A stretch of DNA of 64,000 bases from Flexivirga oryzae (GTDB lineage Bacteria; Actinomycetota; Actinomycetes; Actinomycetales; Dermatophilaceae). The DNA lies in contig NZ_JACHVQ010000003.1 of assembly GCF_014190805.1 (NCBI RefSeq), forward strand, positions 372,001-436,000, written 5' to 3'. The position numbers were made by a program, and so were the translations under genes. Each line of letters begins with the position of its first letter. Position 1 is the first letter of the stretch. Of the stretch, positions 1 to 9,379 are shown piece by piece. A model generated the notes under the pieces. That model saw nothing but the letters and a program-made list of their open reading frames with translations, was not told the origin of the DNA and did not search any database.

Positions 1-877
1 CGACCTCGAGAAGAGTCGGCGGGTAGATCCCCCGGGCGATGGTGCGCAGCTCGTCCAGGGCCAGCTCGGACTCGCGTGCCACCGTCGCGAGCGAGCCGAT
101 CCGGGCCGGGCCCGTCCCGTCGCCGAGGGCCGCGAGCGCGGCCGACAGGTGCGTCCCGACCAGAGTCGCGACCTCGGCGCGCATCCGCTCCCGCTCCACC
201 GCGCGCGCCGTGAGCAGGCGATCCCGGGACGCGTGCAGAGCAGCGGTGAGTTGCTCCAGCTCGGACTTGCGCTGCCGCAACTCGACGGTCAGACGCACGG
301 TCGACAGGGCGGCTCCGGCAGGCCGGGCCAACGTGTCGAGCATCCGGCGGTCCCACGACGACAGGACGTTCGTCGCCCGATCATCGTCGACGACGATCTC
401 GCCGAGTGCCGACCCGGTATGCCGTACCTCGACCGCCGTACCAGCGCCGATCGAGGCGGCCGAGGGCGGCCAGGAACATGCCCACGGCTCGCCGTCGGTC
501 AGCCAGAGGCGCACCTCCGCCCGAGACCGGCCGGTGGTGTCACAGGCAGCCTCGGCCACCCGCGGTGCGACCTCGTCGACCGGGAGGGTGGCCGCGAGCT
601 GTTCGGTCAGGTCGCGCATGACGCGATAGCCGTCGGCCCGCCGGCCGAACACAGCTCGCATCGCGAGGCGATCGATCCGGTCGCGCAGCAGCCACAACAG
701 CGCCGCGACGACGACGGTGACGCCGACGATGGCCGCAGCCGGCGGCTGCCCCCTGTGCCCGATCAGCAGGTAGGCGACCGCGGCCGCACCGTAGACGAGG
801 ATCGCGACGAGGAAACGCAACGCGGCACGCACGACGGCGAGTCGAAGGGATGTCCGGCGACCGGTGGTCGGCGTCAT
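1..877 (-). CDS. NarL-family sensor kinase-like protein, 3' end outside window
   Basis: The first 292 residues are present; the C-terminal ATPase part lies beyond the left edge. Two hydrophobic segments (about residues 15-38 and 49-64) are followed by a GAF-like region (about 85-190) and a coiled dimerisation helix (about 195-290) ending in LRTIARGIYPPTL, typical of NarL-type kinases. At the position where the downstream-facing partner kinase has ALHDG, this protein has EVATLVG, so the usual phospho-accepting His and its Asp are absent. The ATG overlaps the stop of the upstream kinase gene as ATGA, so the two are probably translationally coupled. It may be a pseudokinase or a heterodimer partner. 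No response regulator is visible; it could lie left of the window. Confidence 0.8.
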   Translation of the reverse strand, partial: MTPTTGRRTSLRLAVVRAALRFLVAILVYGAAAVAYLLIGHRGQPPAAAIVGVTVVVAALLWLLRDRIDRLAMRAVFGRRADGYRVMRDLTEQLAATLPVDEVAPRVAEAACDTTGRSRAEVRLWLTDGEPWACSWPPSAASIGAGTAVEVRHTGSALGEIVVDDDRATNVLSSWDRRMLDTLARPAGAALSTVRLTVELRQRKSELEQLTAALHASRDRLLTARAVERERMRAEVATLVGTHLSAALAALGDGTGPARIGSLATVARESELALDELRTIARGIYPPTLLEV

Positions 878-2994
878 GTGGCGGCTCCCGTCGTGCGGCG
901 CAGTGGCACCCGGCCGTGCAGCTCGGTGCCACCGCGTGCGCCGGGCACGATCGCCACGTCACCGCCGAGAGCGGCGAAACGGGCGGCCAGTGCAGGCAGA
1001 CCGCCGGCGGCACCGGACGCGGCCCCTGGCGGGGCGCCTAAGCCGTCGTCCACGACGGCGAAGGACAACCCGTCGGTGCCCGGACCGACCGAGACCAGGA
1101 CCCTTCGGGCCGCGGCATACTTGACGACGTTCTGCAGACCTTCGACGCACGCGAAGTAGACGGCGGTCTCGACCTCCGCGGGGAGCGGGTCCTCCAACGA
1201 CCCGAGGTCGACCTGCAACTCGACGTCGATCCCGGTCCGCCCGGCTAGCCGCGCGGACCGTTGCAGTGCGCCGGCGAGACCGAGCCGGCGCAGCGCCCCC
1301 GGCCGGCCGTCGCCGCTGAGCTCGCGGATGTCGTGTTGGGCGGTGCGCAGCACCTCGCGCAACGCATCGCGTTCCGGGTGCGGCGACGTCGCCGCGCCGG
1401 TGCCGGCCCGCGCACCGATGATGGCGGCCACCAACGCCTGCTGGGCGCCGTCGTGCAGCGCACGTTCGAGGGTATGGCGCTCGGCGTCCTGCGCTGCGAC
1501 GAGGCGACGCCTGGACTCCGCGAGTGCACGAGCTCTCGCGTCCAGGGCATCGACCTGGTGGGCGAGCGAGGTGGTCAGCGTCGCGTTGTGGACGAGGAGC
1601 CCGGCGTGTGCCGCGATCTCCTGCCCGACGGTGTCGTCGGCAGCGGCCAACCGCTCGCCGTGCCGCGTCCGCACGGCCAGCAGCCCGAGCATGATGCCCT
1701 GATGACGGACCGGCCATCCGCGGTGCGCGCCGACGAGAGCGGCGAGCGCGTCGGCCGCCGGCTCCCCTGTGGGAACGGCGATCTCGTGGGCAGACGCGCG
1801 GGTGGCGGCGACGGGTAGCAGTCGATCTTCGTCGAGCAGCCACAGCTCGGCCGAGTCCGCCCGGGTGGCCGCAACCGTCACCGCCACCAGGTGCTCCAGT
1901 TCGGTCGCGGGCGTGAGGTGTTCCAGTGCTTCCGCGAGACTGCGGGTGGCCTCCGCGGGACTCAGCACCTGACCGAAGACCACGCGGTTCGCCCAGGTGC
2001 GTGCGGCGGTCCGCAGCGGTTCCAGGAGCACGGCCGCGATCGAGAGTGCCACCGCGGTCACCCACACTCCGCCGTGGGTGAGGTGTCCACCGACGGCGAC
2101 CGCGAGCACGTACACGGCGCTGAAGGTCAGGGCGAGCAGACCGTAGACCAGGACGCGGCTGAGCAGCCGGTCGATGTCCCAGAGCCGGTAGCGCACCACG
2201 CCGGCGAACAGGACGACGGGAACGATCGCGAAGACCGCCGGGAAGAGCCGCTCGACGGCATGCTGGATGCCCGCCGCCTGGTGGGCGTGGCCGGTCAGTG
2301 CAGCGGTCGTTCGAGCGCCGAGCCAGAGGAGCGCGACCGCCAGGGCGGGCAGGAGTGCCGCGCACAGCAACCGGGCCGGCGCGCGCTCGGCGGGAGAGTT
2401 CTCGGGATCGACGATGCGCATCGCCTGGGCGCCGACCCCGATGAGCGCGACGGCGATGCCGAAGAACACCAGGAAGAACTGCGGGTGATCGAGGAAACTG
2501 CTGCGCCAGCACACCACGGCGACCACTGCGGTGCTGAGGACCACCACCACACGAATCAGCCGGGCAGACAATCGAATCCGCCGTGGCAGCGTGCCATCGG
2601 GAAAGAGCACGACGGCCCACACGTACGCCACGCCCGAGACGATGTGGAAGGTGAAATGGATGACCGCGATGGGCCACGGCGACCCGGTGAGGTGGAATGC
2701 GCGATGGCTGGGCAGGTTGAACGTCGCAGCCGTGCCGAGGAGCGCGAAGGTCAGCAGGCGGGGCACCCGTTCGTCCGGGCGCCGGAGGAACAGCAGGACG
2801 CCGAGGGCGAGGTTCAAGACACTGAAGAAGTACTCGACGCCGGTCTGCAAAGGGGTGGTCGAGTCCAGCGCCATATGTGACATGTCCGGGTGCGCGACAC
2901 GCATCGGGACGAGTCCGAGAGCCAGCCAGACCAGGAGCCCGGACAGGTAGATCACGAACGCGATCCGCACCGCCGGTCGGTCGACCTCGGGCAT
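874..2994 (-). CDS. Membrane sensor histidine kinase, NarL family (HisKA_3)
   Basis: A 706-residue protein starting at an ATG preceded by GGAGGGGG about 10 bases upstream; the frame is open further upstream but without better starts. The N-terminal 325 residues hold about nine hydrophobic segments, residues 360-475 look like a GAF domain, and the dimerisation helix carries the motif RALHDGAQQ with the phospho-accepting His near residue 514. An N-box (EGLQNVVKYA) and a DDGLG G-box follow, as in HATPase domains of this family. It should autophosphorylate in response to a membrane or cytosolic signal and pass the phosphate to a LuxR-type regulator not present here. The gene overlaps the next kinase-like gene by four bases. 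Confidence 0.88.
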   Translation of the reverse strand: MPEVDRPAVRIAFVIYLSGLLVWLALGLVPMRVAHPDMSHMALDSTTPLQTGVEYFFSVLNLALGVLLFLRRPDERVPRLLTFALLGTAATFNLPSHRAFHLTGSPWPIAVIHFTFHIVSGVAYVWAVVLFPDGTLPRRIRLSARLIRVVVVLSTAVVAVVCWRSSFLDHPQFFLVFFGIAVALIGVGAQAMRIVDPENSPAERAPARLLCAALLPALAVALLWLGARTTAALTGHAHQAAGIQHAVERLFPAVFAIVPVVLFAGVVRYRLWDIDRLLSRVLVYGLLALTFSAVYVLAVAVGGHLTHGGVWVTAVALSIAAVLLEPLRTAARTWANRVVFGQVLSPAEATRSLAEALEHLTPATELEHLVAVTVAATRADSAELWLLDEDRLLPVAATRASAHEIAVPTGEPAADALAALVGAHRGWPVRHQGIMLGLLAVRTRHGERLAAADDTVGQEIAAHAGLLVHNATLTTSLAHQVDALDARARALAESRRRLVAAQDAERHTLERALHDGAQQALVAAIIGARAGTGAATSPHPERDALREVLRTAQHDIRELSGDGRPGALRRLGLAGALQRSARLAGRTGIDVELQVDLGSLEDPLPAEVETAVYFACVEGLQNVVKYAAARRVLVSVGPGTDGLSFAVVDDGLGAPPGAASGAAGGLPALAARFAALGGDVAIVPGARGGTELHGRVPLRRTTGAAT

Positions 2995-3150
2995 CTCGGT
3001 GCCCCCTCCAGCCAGCGGGTTCCAACCTTTCCAGAATAGGACGGCGAGGGTCGCGGAGGGTCGATTGCGGCAAGCCGCGTGCGGACGAGAACGGTTGCGA
3101 TTCGGTGACAGGTCTCGCCGGACCACCGGTGCCGATCGATACTGGAACGC

Positions 3151-3531
3151 ATGTCGATGACAGGCAAGGTGGGTGGCGCGGCAGTGGCGGCGTCGGCACT
3201 GGCCGCGTCGGTGCTGCTGCTCACCGGCTACGGCTCCGATCCGCCGAGCCAGCACGGTGACTGCAATGCGCGGATCCGGTTCCACGACACGGTCTTCCGC
3301 AGCCACAACCTGGTCAACGAAGCCACGCCCGTCAAGGACGAAGCGATCGGGACCGGGGAGGTCGTCGGCTGCGACCTCGACGTCGTCGATCACGTTGCGG
3401 TGCACAAGGTGCAGGGCGTCGACCCCGGCCTGGCGATCGCAGTGGTGGGGGAGCAGTGGCCCGGGGTGTATGTGCGCGAAGGCACCAAGCCCAGCGACTG
3501 GCCGACGCAACTCAGGACGCGGACGTCCTGA
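3151..3531 (+). CDS. Small secreted protein, DUF6281-like
   Basis: A 126-residue protein with an N-terminal hydrophobic stretch (about residues 8-27, alanine/leucine rich) that looks like a signal peptide; there is no lipobox Cys after it. The mature part is short with two Cys residues (in HGDC and VVGCD) that could form a disulfide. It reads like the small exported actinobacterial proteins annotated DUF6281, but that match is from memory. It is divergent from the kinase operon across 156 bases, which must hold both promoters. Function unknown. Confidence 0.6.
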   Translation: MSMTGKVGGAAVAASALAASVLLLTGYGSDPPSQHGDCNARIRFHDTVFRSHNLVNEATPVKDEAIGTGEVVGCDLDVVDHVAVHKVQGVDPGLAIAVVGEQWPGVYVREGTKPSDWPTQLRTRTS

Positions 3532-3552
3532 GCGAACGCCGAGATCCGGGCC

Positions 3553-4071
3553 TCAGCTGCTCCGACCGGCTTTGTGGACGGCGATGAGGTCGACATAGAC
3601 ATCCGCGTTGCGCCGGAGCCGGGCGAGATCTTCCTCGCCGAGCGAGCGCCGGACCTTGCCCGGCACTCCGGCGACCAGGGACCCCTCCGGGATCTGGGCG
3701 CCCTCGGGAACGACCGTGCCGGCGGCGATGAGCGAATTCGCCCCGACGACAGCCCCGTTGAGCACCCGAGCACCCATGCCGATCAGCACGTTGTCGCCGA
3801 CGATGCAGCCGTGCACTGTCGCGTTGTGCCCGACCGACACGCCTTCACCCATCCGCAACGGGCTGCCGCGGTCGGCGTGCAGGCTGCAGTTGTCCTGGAT
3901 GTTGGAGCGCGCGCCGATCTCGATGGATTCGAGGTCGCCGCGAAGCACTGCGCCATACCAGATGCCTACCTGGGGACCCAGCGTCACCGCGCCCACCACG
4001 GTCGCACCGGGTGCGATCCACGTCGACTCGTCGACCGTTGGTGTCTTGTCCTGGATCCGAATCACCGTCAC
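3553..4071 (-). CDS. Gamma-class carbonic anhydrase family protein
   Basis: A 172-residue left-handed beta-helix protein of the gamma-carbonic anhydrase/PaaY type, with repeated hexapeptide turns (IAPGATVVG, IGARSNIQD, IGMGARVLNG). Candidate metal-binding His residues are in CSLHAD and in VGHNATVHGC. GTG at 4071 is chosen because the family usually starts a few residues before the first hexapeptide; GTG at 4080 is possible and no clear ribosome site separates them. It could hydrate CO2 or be a related acyl-CoA thioesterase-like protein. It is convergent with the preceding small secreted gene. Confidence 0.88.
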   Translation of the reverse strand: MTVIRIQDKTPTVDESTWIAPGATVVGAVTLGPQVGIWYGAVLRGDLESIEIGARSNIQDNCSLHADRGSPLRMGEGVSVGHNATVHGCIVGDNVLIGMGARVLNGAVVGANSLIAAGTVVPEGAQIPEGSLVAGVPGKVRRSLGEEDLARLRRNADVYVDLIAVHKAGRSS

Positions 4072-4106
4072 GGAATGCACAGTAGCTGCTGCCGTTGCGC
4101 CAACGG

Positions 4107-4133
4107 TGTCGAATTCGATGGGATGGCTCCGAT
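4107..4133 (+). promoter_or_regulatory. Candidate ECF42-type promoter
   Basis: TGTCGA at 4107-4112 and CGAT at 4130-4133 are separated by 17 bases and sit about 50 bases before the YCII gene. This is the bipartite promoter I recall for ECF42 sigma factors (TGTCGA at -35, CGA/TC-like at -10). The next genes are a DGPF protein and an ECF42-like sigma factor, so the site would make the cassette autoregulated. Confidence 0.6.
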
Positions 4134-4183
4134 GTAGCAGTGGAGGGACGAAGGACGTTCCCCGTCGACGAGGAGCAACTCGC

Positions 4184-4570
4184 ATGAAGTTCGTGATCCT
4201 GATCCACTCGAACCCGCAGCCGTGGGCCCACCCGACCAGCGACCACACCGTTGAATACCAGGCGCTGCCGCAGCAGCAGAAGGACGAGCTGGGCACTCAC
4301 TGGGACGAGGTGTTCGGGGAGGCCGACGCCAACGGTGAGGTCGTCTACGGCTGCGCCCTGGGTGATCCGCGGTCCTCGCGGGTATTCCACTACGACGGTG
4401 CACCGGTGCCCAGCGACGGGCCGTATGCCGAGGGCAAGGAGCACCTGGCCGGCTTCTTCCTGGTCGACGTCGCCAGCCGGGAGCGCGCCGAGGAGATCGC
4501 GGCCGCGTTCTCCTGCCCGGGTGACACGATCGAGCTGCGCCCGACGATGCAGCCCGGCTGCGAGGCCTGA
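4184..4570 (+). CDS. YCII-related (DGPF) protein
   Basis: A 128-residue cytosolic protein of the YCII superfamily, ferredoxin-like fold. It has the family signature near DGPYAEGKEHLAGFFLVDV and a hydrophobic first strand (MKFVILIH). AGGAG lies about 9 bases before the ATG. The sigma-factor gene follows after 15 bases, the classic partnership of DGPF proteins with ECF42 sigma factors. The protein is often supposed to be a sensor or small enzyme of the system, but its biochemical role is not known. Confidence 0.9.
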   Translation: MKFVILIHSNPQPWAHPTSDHTVEYQALPQQQKDELGTHWDEVFGEADANGEVVYGCALGDPRSSRVFHYDGAPVPSDGPYAEGKEHLAGFFLVDVASRERAEEIAAAFSCPGDTIELRPTMQPGCEA

Positions 4571-4585
4571 GTCGAGCCGCAGGTC

Positions 4586-5815
4586 GTGAACGCCGTGCCG
4601 CCCACCCGGATCGAGGAGGTATGGCGCCGCGAGGCGCCGCACGTCCTTGCCGCGCTGCTGCGCGGTGGCAGGCCGCTCGCGGATTGCGAGGACGCGGCCC
4701 AGGAGGCCATGGTCGCCGCACTCCAGCAGTGGCCCGGTGACGGGATCCCGCGCAACCCGCGCGGTTGGCTGATCCGGGTGGCGGCGCGCCGTCTCATTGA
4801 CACCCACCGCAGCGACAGCGCCCGTGCCCGCCGCGAACTGCACGACGCGTACGTCTCCGAGCAGGACCGCGCGGTCACCTGGTCCGATCGCAGCGGCGAC
4901 CGGGACGACTCCCTGCAGCTGCTCATCCTGTGCTGTCACCCCGGCCTGGCTCCCGGAGCTGCCGTCGCACTGACGCTGCGCGCCGTCGGCGGCCTGACCA
5001 CCCGCCAGATCGCCGCCGGCCTGCTCATCCCCGAAACCACTGCCGCGCAACGGATCACACGTGCCAAGAAGACCCTCACGCAGAGCGGCGCTCGCTTCGC
5101 GTCGGCGCCCGCGGCGGAGCTGCCGCAGCGGGTGCACGCCGTGCGTCATGTGCTGCACCTGACCTTCACCGAGGGCTCATCCGCGACGGCGGGACCGGAG
5201 CTGATCGACACCGGTCTGACCCGCGAGGCGATCCGGCTCACCGACCGACTACATCGTGCGCTGCCGCGTGACACAGAGACCAGTGGCCTGCTCGCCCTCA
5301 TGCTGCTCGTCGACGCACGTAGCCGAGCCCGTATCCGGGACGGTGCCCTGGTGCCGCTCGCCGAGCAGGATCGCTCGCGGTGGGACCGGGCGCAGATCGA
5401 CCGGGCCGTCGAGCTTCTCAAGGAAGCGCTACGGCGGGGGCCCGTCGGGCCGTTCCAGCTGCAGGCCGCGATAGCCGCCGTGCACGCGACGGCAACCACG
5501 TTCGCCGACACCGACTGGCCGCAGATCCTGCAGCTGTACCGCATGCTGCAGAACGTCGCACCCAGTGCTGCCGTCGATCTCGGCGCCGCCATCGCACTCA
5601 GTGAGGTCGACGGGCCACGCGCCGGCCTCACCGCGCTGGACGGCCTGTTGGCGGATCGGCCAAGCGACCACCGCGCCATCGCGGCGCGCGCCCACCTCCT
5701 GGAGGCGGTCGGCGACCCGGACGCGGCCGGCTGCTTCGATCAGGCCGCGGCGCTGACCGACTCCATCCCCGAACAGCGCTACCTGCACGCGAAGGCGGCG
5801 CACCTGCGGGCGTGA
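4586..5815 (+). CDS. ECF42-type RNA polymerase sigma factor with C-terminal TPR-like domain
   Basis: A 409-residue protein starting at GTG. Residues about 10-85 are sigma region 2 (DCEDAAQEAMVAALQQWP), about 110-170 sigma region 4 with a helix-turn-helix (TTRQIAAGLLIPETTAAQR). The long C-terminal half (about 180-409) is helical and Ala-rich, as in the TPR-like extension of ECF42 proteins, which replaces a separate anti-sigma factor in this group. Length is normal for the group. No anti-sigma gene is nearby. It should direct transcription from TGTCGA-type promoters such as the one before the YCII gene. Confidence 0.9.
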   Translation: MNAVPPTRIEEVWRREAPHVLAALLRGGRPLADCEDAAQEAMVAALQQWPGDGIPRNPRGWLIRVAARRLIDTHRSDSARARRELHDAYVSEQDRAVTWSDRSGDRDDSLQLLILCCHPGLAPGAAVALTLRAVGGLTTRQIAAGLLIPETTAAQRITRAKKTLTQSGARFASAPAAELPQRVHAVRHVLHLTFTEGSSATAGPELIDTGLTREAIRLTDRLHRALPRDTETSGLLALMLLVDARSRARIRDGALVPLAEQDRSRWDRAQIDRAVELLKEALRRGPVGPFQLQAAIAAVHATATTFADTDWPQILQLYRMLQNVAPSAAVDLGAAIALSEVDGPRAGLTALDGLLADRPSDHRAIAARAHLLEAVGDPDAAGCFDQAAALTDSIPEQRYLHAKAAHLRA

Positions 5816-5821
5816 AATCGC

Positions 5822-7382
5822 CTACTGTTGCGCTGATTCCACCAGCCGGTACTTCTGCACCTTCCCCGTCGTGGTCGTCGGCAGGTCCTCCGCGCTGGTC
5901 ACCACGAAGTGCCGTGGGACCTTGTACGGCGCCGGTCTCCCCGGTGAGCAGGTCCTCGACCTCCTTGGGCGCGACCAGTTCGCCACCCACCTTGAACAGC
6001 TCACGTGCGCGGCCGGTCAACCGCAGGTAGCCGCCGTCGTCGATCATCCCCAGGTCACCGCTGCGCAGCCAGCCGTCGGCGTCCAGCATGCGCGCCGTCT
6101 GCTCGGGGTCCCGGTGGTAGGCACGGGTGACGATCGGTCCGCGGGCCGCCAGCTCACCCTCGGATCCCGGCGCCAGGGGAGTCCCGGTGAACGGATCGAG
6201 GGTGCGGTATTCGGCCAGCCGACCGTCGAGTCCTGCGCTTGCGGCGATGCCGCCGAGCTTGGGCACTCCCACCGTGTGCGACACCACCTCCAACGGGTCC
6301 CCCGGAAGGGTCAGCGCGGTCGCAGCGGACACCTCCGTCTGCCCATAGCCAGTGAAAACCGTTCGGGGTGCCAGCTGTTCGTGCACGCGCTCCCACAGCC
6401 ACACCGGAGCAGGGGCCGCGGCGGAGAACACCGACTCCAGGCTGCCCAGGTCGTACTTCGCCTTGGCCGCCTGCTCGACCACGCCGACCGACATGGTCGG
6501 CACGAGCAGCACCTCGCTGGCGCGGTGGTGCTGCATCGCCTCCAGCAGCCCGGAGGAGCTGAAGACCAGCCGCGGGACCACCGCACCGCCGACGAACATC
6601 GCCGCGACGAGTCCTTCGATGTAGCCGAAGACGTGATACATCGGCAGCGAGAAGCAGACGCGCCAGCCGTCGTCGAACCCCCGGTGGTATGCGGAGCCGT
6701 ACCCGCTGCGCAGCACCATGTCGTGCGTGAGTTCGGCCGCGACCGGGTGACCGCTGGTGCCGGAGGTGAAGACCACGTCGAGCGGTGAGTCCGGGTCGAT
6801 CGCCTCCGTCCGAGCCCGCACCACGTCCTCCGCGACCCGTGAGCCGCGATCTGTCAACGCGGCCAGATCCGTTGCACCGGAACGGTTCCCGTCGACGAGC
6901 ACCACCTGTCGGAGCGCGGGCAGGTCTGCGGTGTCGACACCCGCCTCCCAGCCGGGCGCGATCTGGTCCAGGGCCGCGAGGAAGTCGGTGGCCAGGGACC
7001 GGGAGATAGTCACCAGCACCGCCACCTGGGCGTGCCGCAGCGCCGCCGCGAGTTCGGTCGCCTTGTAGGAGAAGTTCAACGGCACCGCGACCGCGCCGAC
7101 CCGTGCGACGGCCAGCTTGAGCGCCACCAGCTCGGGGCGGTTGTCGACCAGCAGCCCCACGGGCTCCCCGGGCGCGACACCCAGGTCGATCAGCCCACGC
7201 GCCAGCCGCATCGACCAGTCGCGGAGGTCGGCATACGTGTAGCCGGCCTCGTCGGTCAGCACGAACGGGCGGGCGGCATCGCGTTCGAGCACAGTGTCGA
7301 ACCGCGCGGCCAGACTGGTCGGACGCCACTGCCCCCAACGGTGTTCGAGCGCAGCACGGCGCTCGTCGATCACGGAAGCCAT
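5822..7382 (-). pseudogene. AMP-dependent acyl-CoA synthetase, frameshifted with internal deletion
   Basis: The N-terminal 480 residues follow the ANL family: P-loop VVFTSGTSGHP, YGQTEVS, and the hinge motif GWLRSGDLGM...GRARELFKVGGE. After EVEDLLTG the frame changes, and the true C-terminus (APYKVPRHFVV...LPTTTTGKVQKYRL, with the catalytic Lys) continues in another frame. The 50-60 residues that normally lie between these motifs are missing, so a short out-of-frame deletion near position 5950 is the likely cause. The 1561-base span is not a multiple of three. The gene probably makes an inactive, misfolded C-terminus. ATG at 7382 is preceded by GGAAAG. Confidence 0.75.
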
Positions 7383-7475
7383 ACTTTCCGTTATAGACCC
7401 GACATCTTCTGATCGACAGAGTCGGACGCGCCACAACGTTCCTCCGTCGTGCTCACATGAGGCCCGCGCATTCCC

Positions 7476-7525
7476 AGTTAGGAGAGTTAGGGAGATTTAG
7501 CAAAAACGCCTAAACCATCCTAACT
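7476..7525. promoter_or_regulatory. Array of AGTTAGG-like heptamers
   Basis: AGTTAGG occurs at 7476-7482 and 7485-7491; CCTAAAC (7509-7515) and CCTAACT (7519-7525) are inverted partners. The array lies in AT-rich DNA between the amidase stop and the start of the acyl-CoA synthetase, so it looks like an operator for the latter. It could also fold as an imperfect hairpin after the amidase gene. Confidence 0.5.
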
Positions 7526-7570
7526 TCACCCCCTGACCACACCGGTTCTCGTCAGCGTAGGTCCTGAGCC

Positions 7571-9262
7571 TCAGAGTCGCGGGGTGCGCGGCGGCACGAT
7601 GCGCCGCGGGCCGAGCGCCTCGAACGCCGCGGCCAGCTGCAGCAGCGCGGTGTCGTCATACGCCCGCCCGGCGAACGTCAGCCCGACGGGCATCCCGATG
7701 TCGGCCATGACTCCCAGCGGGACGGTGACGGTCGGGATGCCGAGGTGCCGGATCGCCAGGTTGCCGTTGGCCACCCAGGTGCCGTTGCGCCAGGCGAGGT
7801 CCGCGGACGCCTCGTTGACGTCGCTGTCGGCGGGACCGACGTCCGCGACCGCCGGGAAGATCACCGCGTCCAGCCCGTTGGACGCCAGCCACTCCTCGAG
7901 GTCCACCTGCCGGGTGCGCTCCAACCCGGCCAGGCCGTCCGGGAGCGTGGGCAGGTCGTCGAGCGTGGTGCCCGGGTGGGTGCGCACCCAGTTCGGGTAG
8001 GTGGCGATGTCGTCCGGGAAGCCGGTGTACCGGTCGAGCACTCCCGGTGGCTGCGGGAAGATCGTGGTGCCGTCGACCGAGGCGAGCGTGGGCAGTCCCG
8101 GGTCGCCGTTCGCGGCCAGGAAGTCCTCCCACGACCACGGTGAGAGCGCGTTGATCTCCTCGCTGAGGAACTCTGGAGTCACGAACCCTCGCGTGCCGAT
8201 GGTGGGCGCGCCGGCCCGGTCGCCTTCGTAGTTGGAGATGACCGGGAAGTCGACCTCGACCACCTCGGCGCCCGCGGCCTGCAGCTCCGCGCGGGCCGTC
8301 TCCCAGAGATCGATCACCGAGCCGCGGGTCTCGATGCGCTCGCCGGTCGGCCCGCCGATCGTCGTGCCGGTGCCCGCGTCGGGGTCCGCGTTGAGGTACA
8401 TGCGCGGTATGCCGAGTCGCTTCCCGGCAAGCGAAATCCCTTCGCGCAGCGCGACATACGACGGTGGTCGTACGCTCGAGGACGCGGGGATCGACACCCA
8501 CGGCTGCACCCGCCAGAAGTCCCCGCGTGTCTCGGCGTCGTCGGCGACGATGACGTCCAGCACCTCCAGCAGGTCGGCCATGGTCCGGGTGTGCGGCACC
8601 ACGACGTCCATCGTGGGCACCAGCGGCCAGTTGCCGCGCACCGAGATCACGCCGCGCGACGGCGTGTAGGCGCACAGCCCGTTGTTCGACGCCGGGCCGC
8701 GCCCGCTGGACCAGGTCTCCTCACCCAGCCCGAACGCGGCGAAGCTCGCGGCGGTCGCCGTGCCCGAGCCGTTGGAGGATCCGGACGCGAACGGCGCGGT
8801 GAGGTAGTCGGCGTTGTACGGACTCTCGGCGCGTCCGTAGAGACCGCGCTGCATGCCGCCGTTGGCCATCGGCGGCATGTTCGTCAGCCCGAGGCAGATC
8901 GCGCCGGCGCCGCGGAGCCGCTCGACGGTGAACGCGTCGCGCTGCGCCACCAGGTCCGCGAACGCCGGGCTGCCGGCGGCGGCGGTGAGGCCCTTGACCA
9001 GGTAGCTGTCCTTGGCCGTGTAGGGGATGCCGTCCAGCGGCCCCAGCGTCTCGCCGCGCGCCCGCCGCCGGTCGGATGCCTCGGCCTCGGCCCGCGCCTG
9101 CCGGTTGGGCACGATCACGGCGTTCAGCGCGGTCGCCGTGTCCGGGCCGTCGTACGCCGCGATGCGTGCCAGGTAGGCGTCGACCAACTCGATCGCCGTC
9201 GTCTCGCCCGACTCGAGCGCGGCGTGCAGGTCGCTGATGGAGCGTTCGACGACGTCGATCAT
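7571..9262 (-). CDS. Amidase-signature family amidase
   Basis: A 563-residue serine hydrolase with the amidase-signature triad: Lys near residue 84 (IPYTAKDSY), the cis-Ser in FASGSSNGSGTA (about 162) and the nucleophile Ser near 186 in WSSGRGPAS, a variant of the usual GTDTGGSIR. AGGAGAA precedes the ATG at 9262 by six bases. No signal peptide is seen, so it should act in the cytosol on an unknown amide. Fusion or coupling with neighbours is not evident. Confidence 0.9.
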   Translation of the reverse strand: MIDVVERSISDLHAALESGETTAIELVDAYLARIAAYDGPDTATALNAVIVPNRQARAEAEASDRRRARGETLGPLDGIPYTAKDSYLVKGLTAAAGSPAFADLVAQRDAFTVERLRGAGAICLGLTNMPPMANGGMQRGLYGRAESPYNADYLTAPFASGSSNGSGTATAASFAAFGLGEETWSSGRGPASNNGLCAYTPSRGVISVRGNWPLVPTMDVVVPHTRTMADLLEVLDVIVADDAETRGDFWRVQPWVSIPASSSVRPPSYVALREGISLAGKRLGIPRMYLNADPDAGTGTTIGGPTGERIETRGSVIDLWETARAELQAAGAEVVEVDFPVISNYEGDRAGAPTIGTRGFVTPEFLSEEINALSPWSWEDFLAANGDPGLPTLASVDGTTIFPQPPGVLDRYTGFPDDIATYPNWVRTHPGTTLDDLPTLPDGLAGLERTRQVDLEEWLASNGLDAVIFPAVADVGPADSDVNEASADLAWRNGTWVANGNLAIRHLGIPTVTVPLGVMADIGMPVGLTFAGRAYDDTALLQLAAAFEALGPRRIVPPRTPRL

Positions 9263-9379
9263 GGGGCTTCTCCTACCGCTGGGGGATCGCTTAGGACGGG
9301 TCCGCAGCCATTGTCGACCACGGCGCAAGCGTGCGGTGCCGTTCCGGCGACACCGCACGCTCCGGAGGGTCGGCCCGGC

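Noticed and set aside
2995..3510. N-terminal extension of the sensor kinase to 3510
   Set aside because: The extra 172 residues show no domain, overlap the divergent small secreted gene, and the ATG at 2994 has a good ribosome site.
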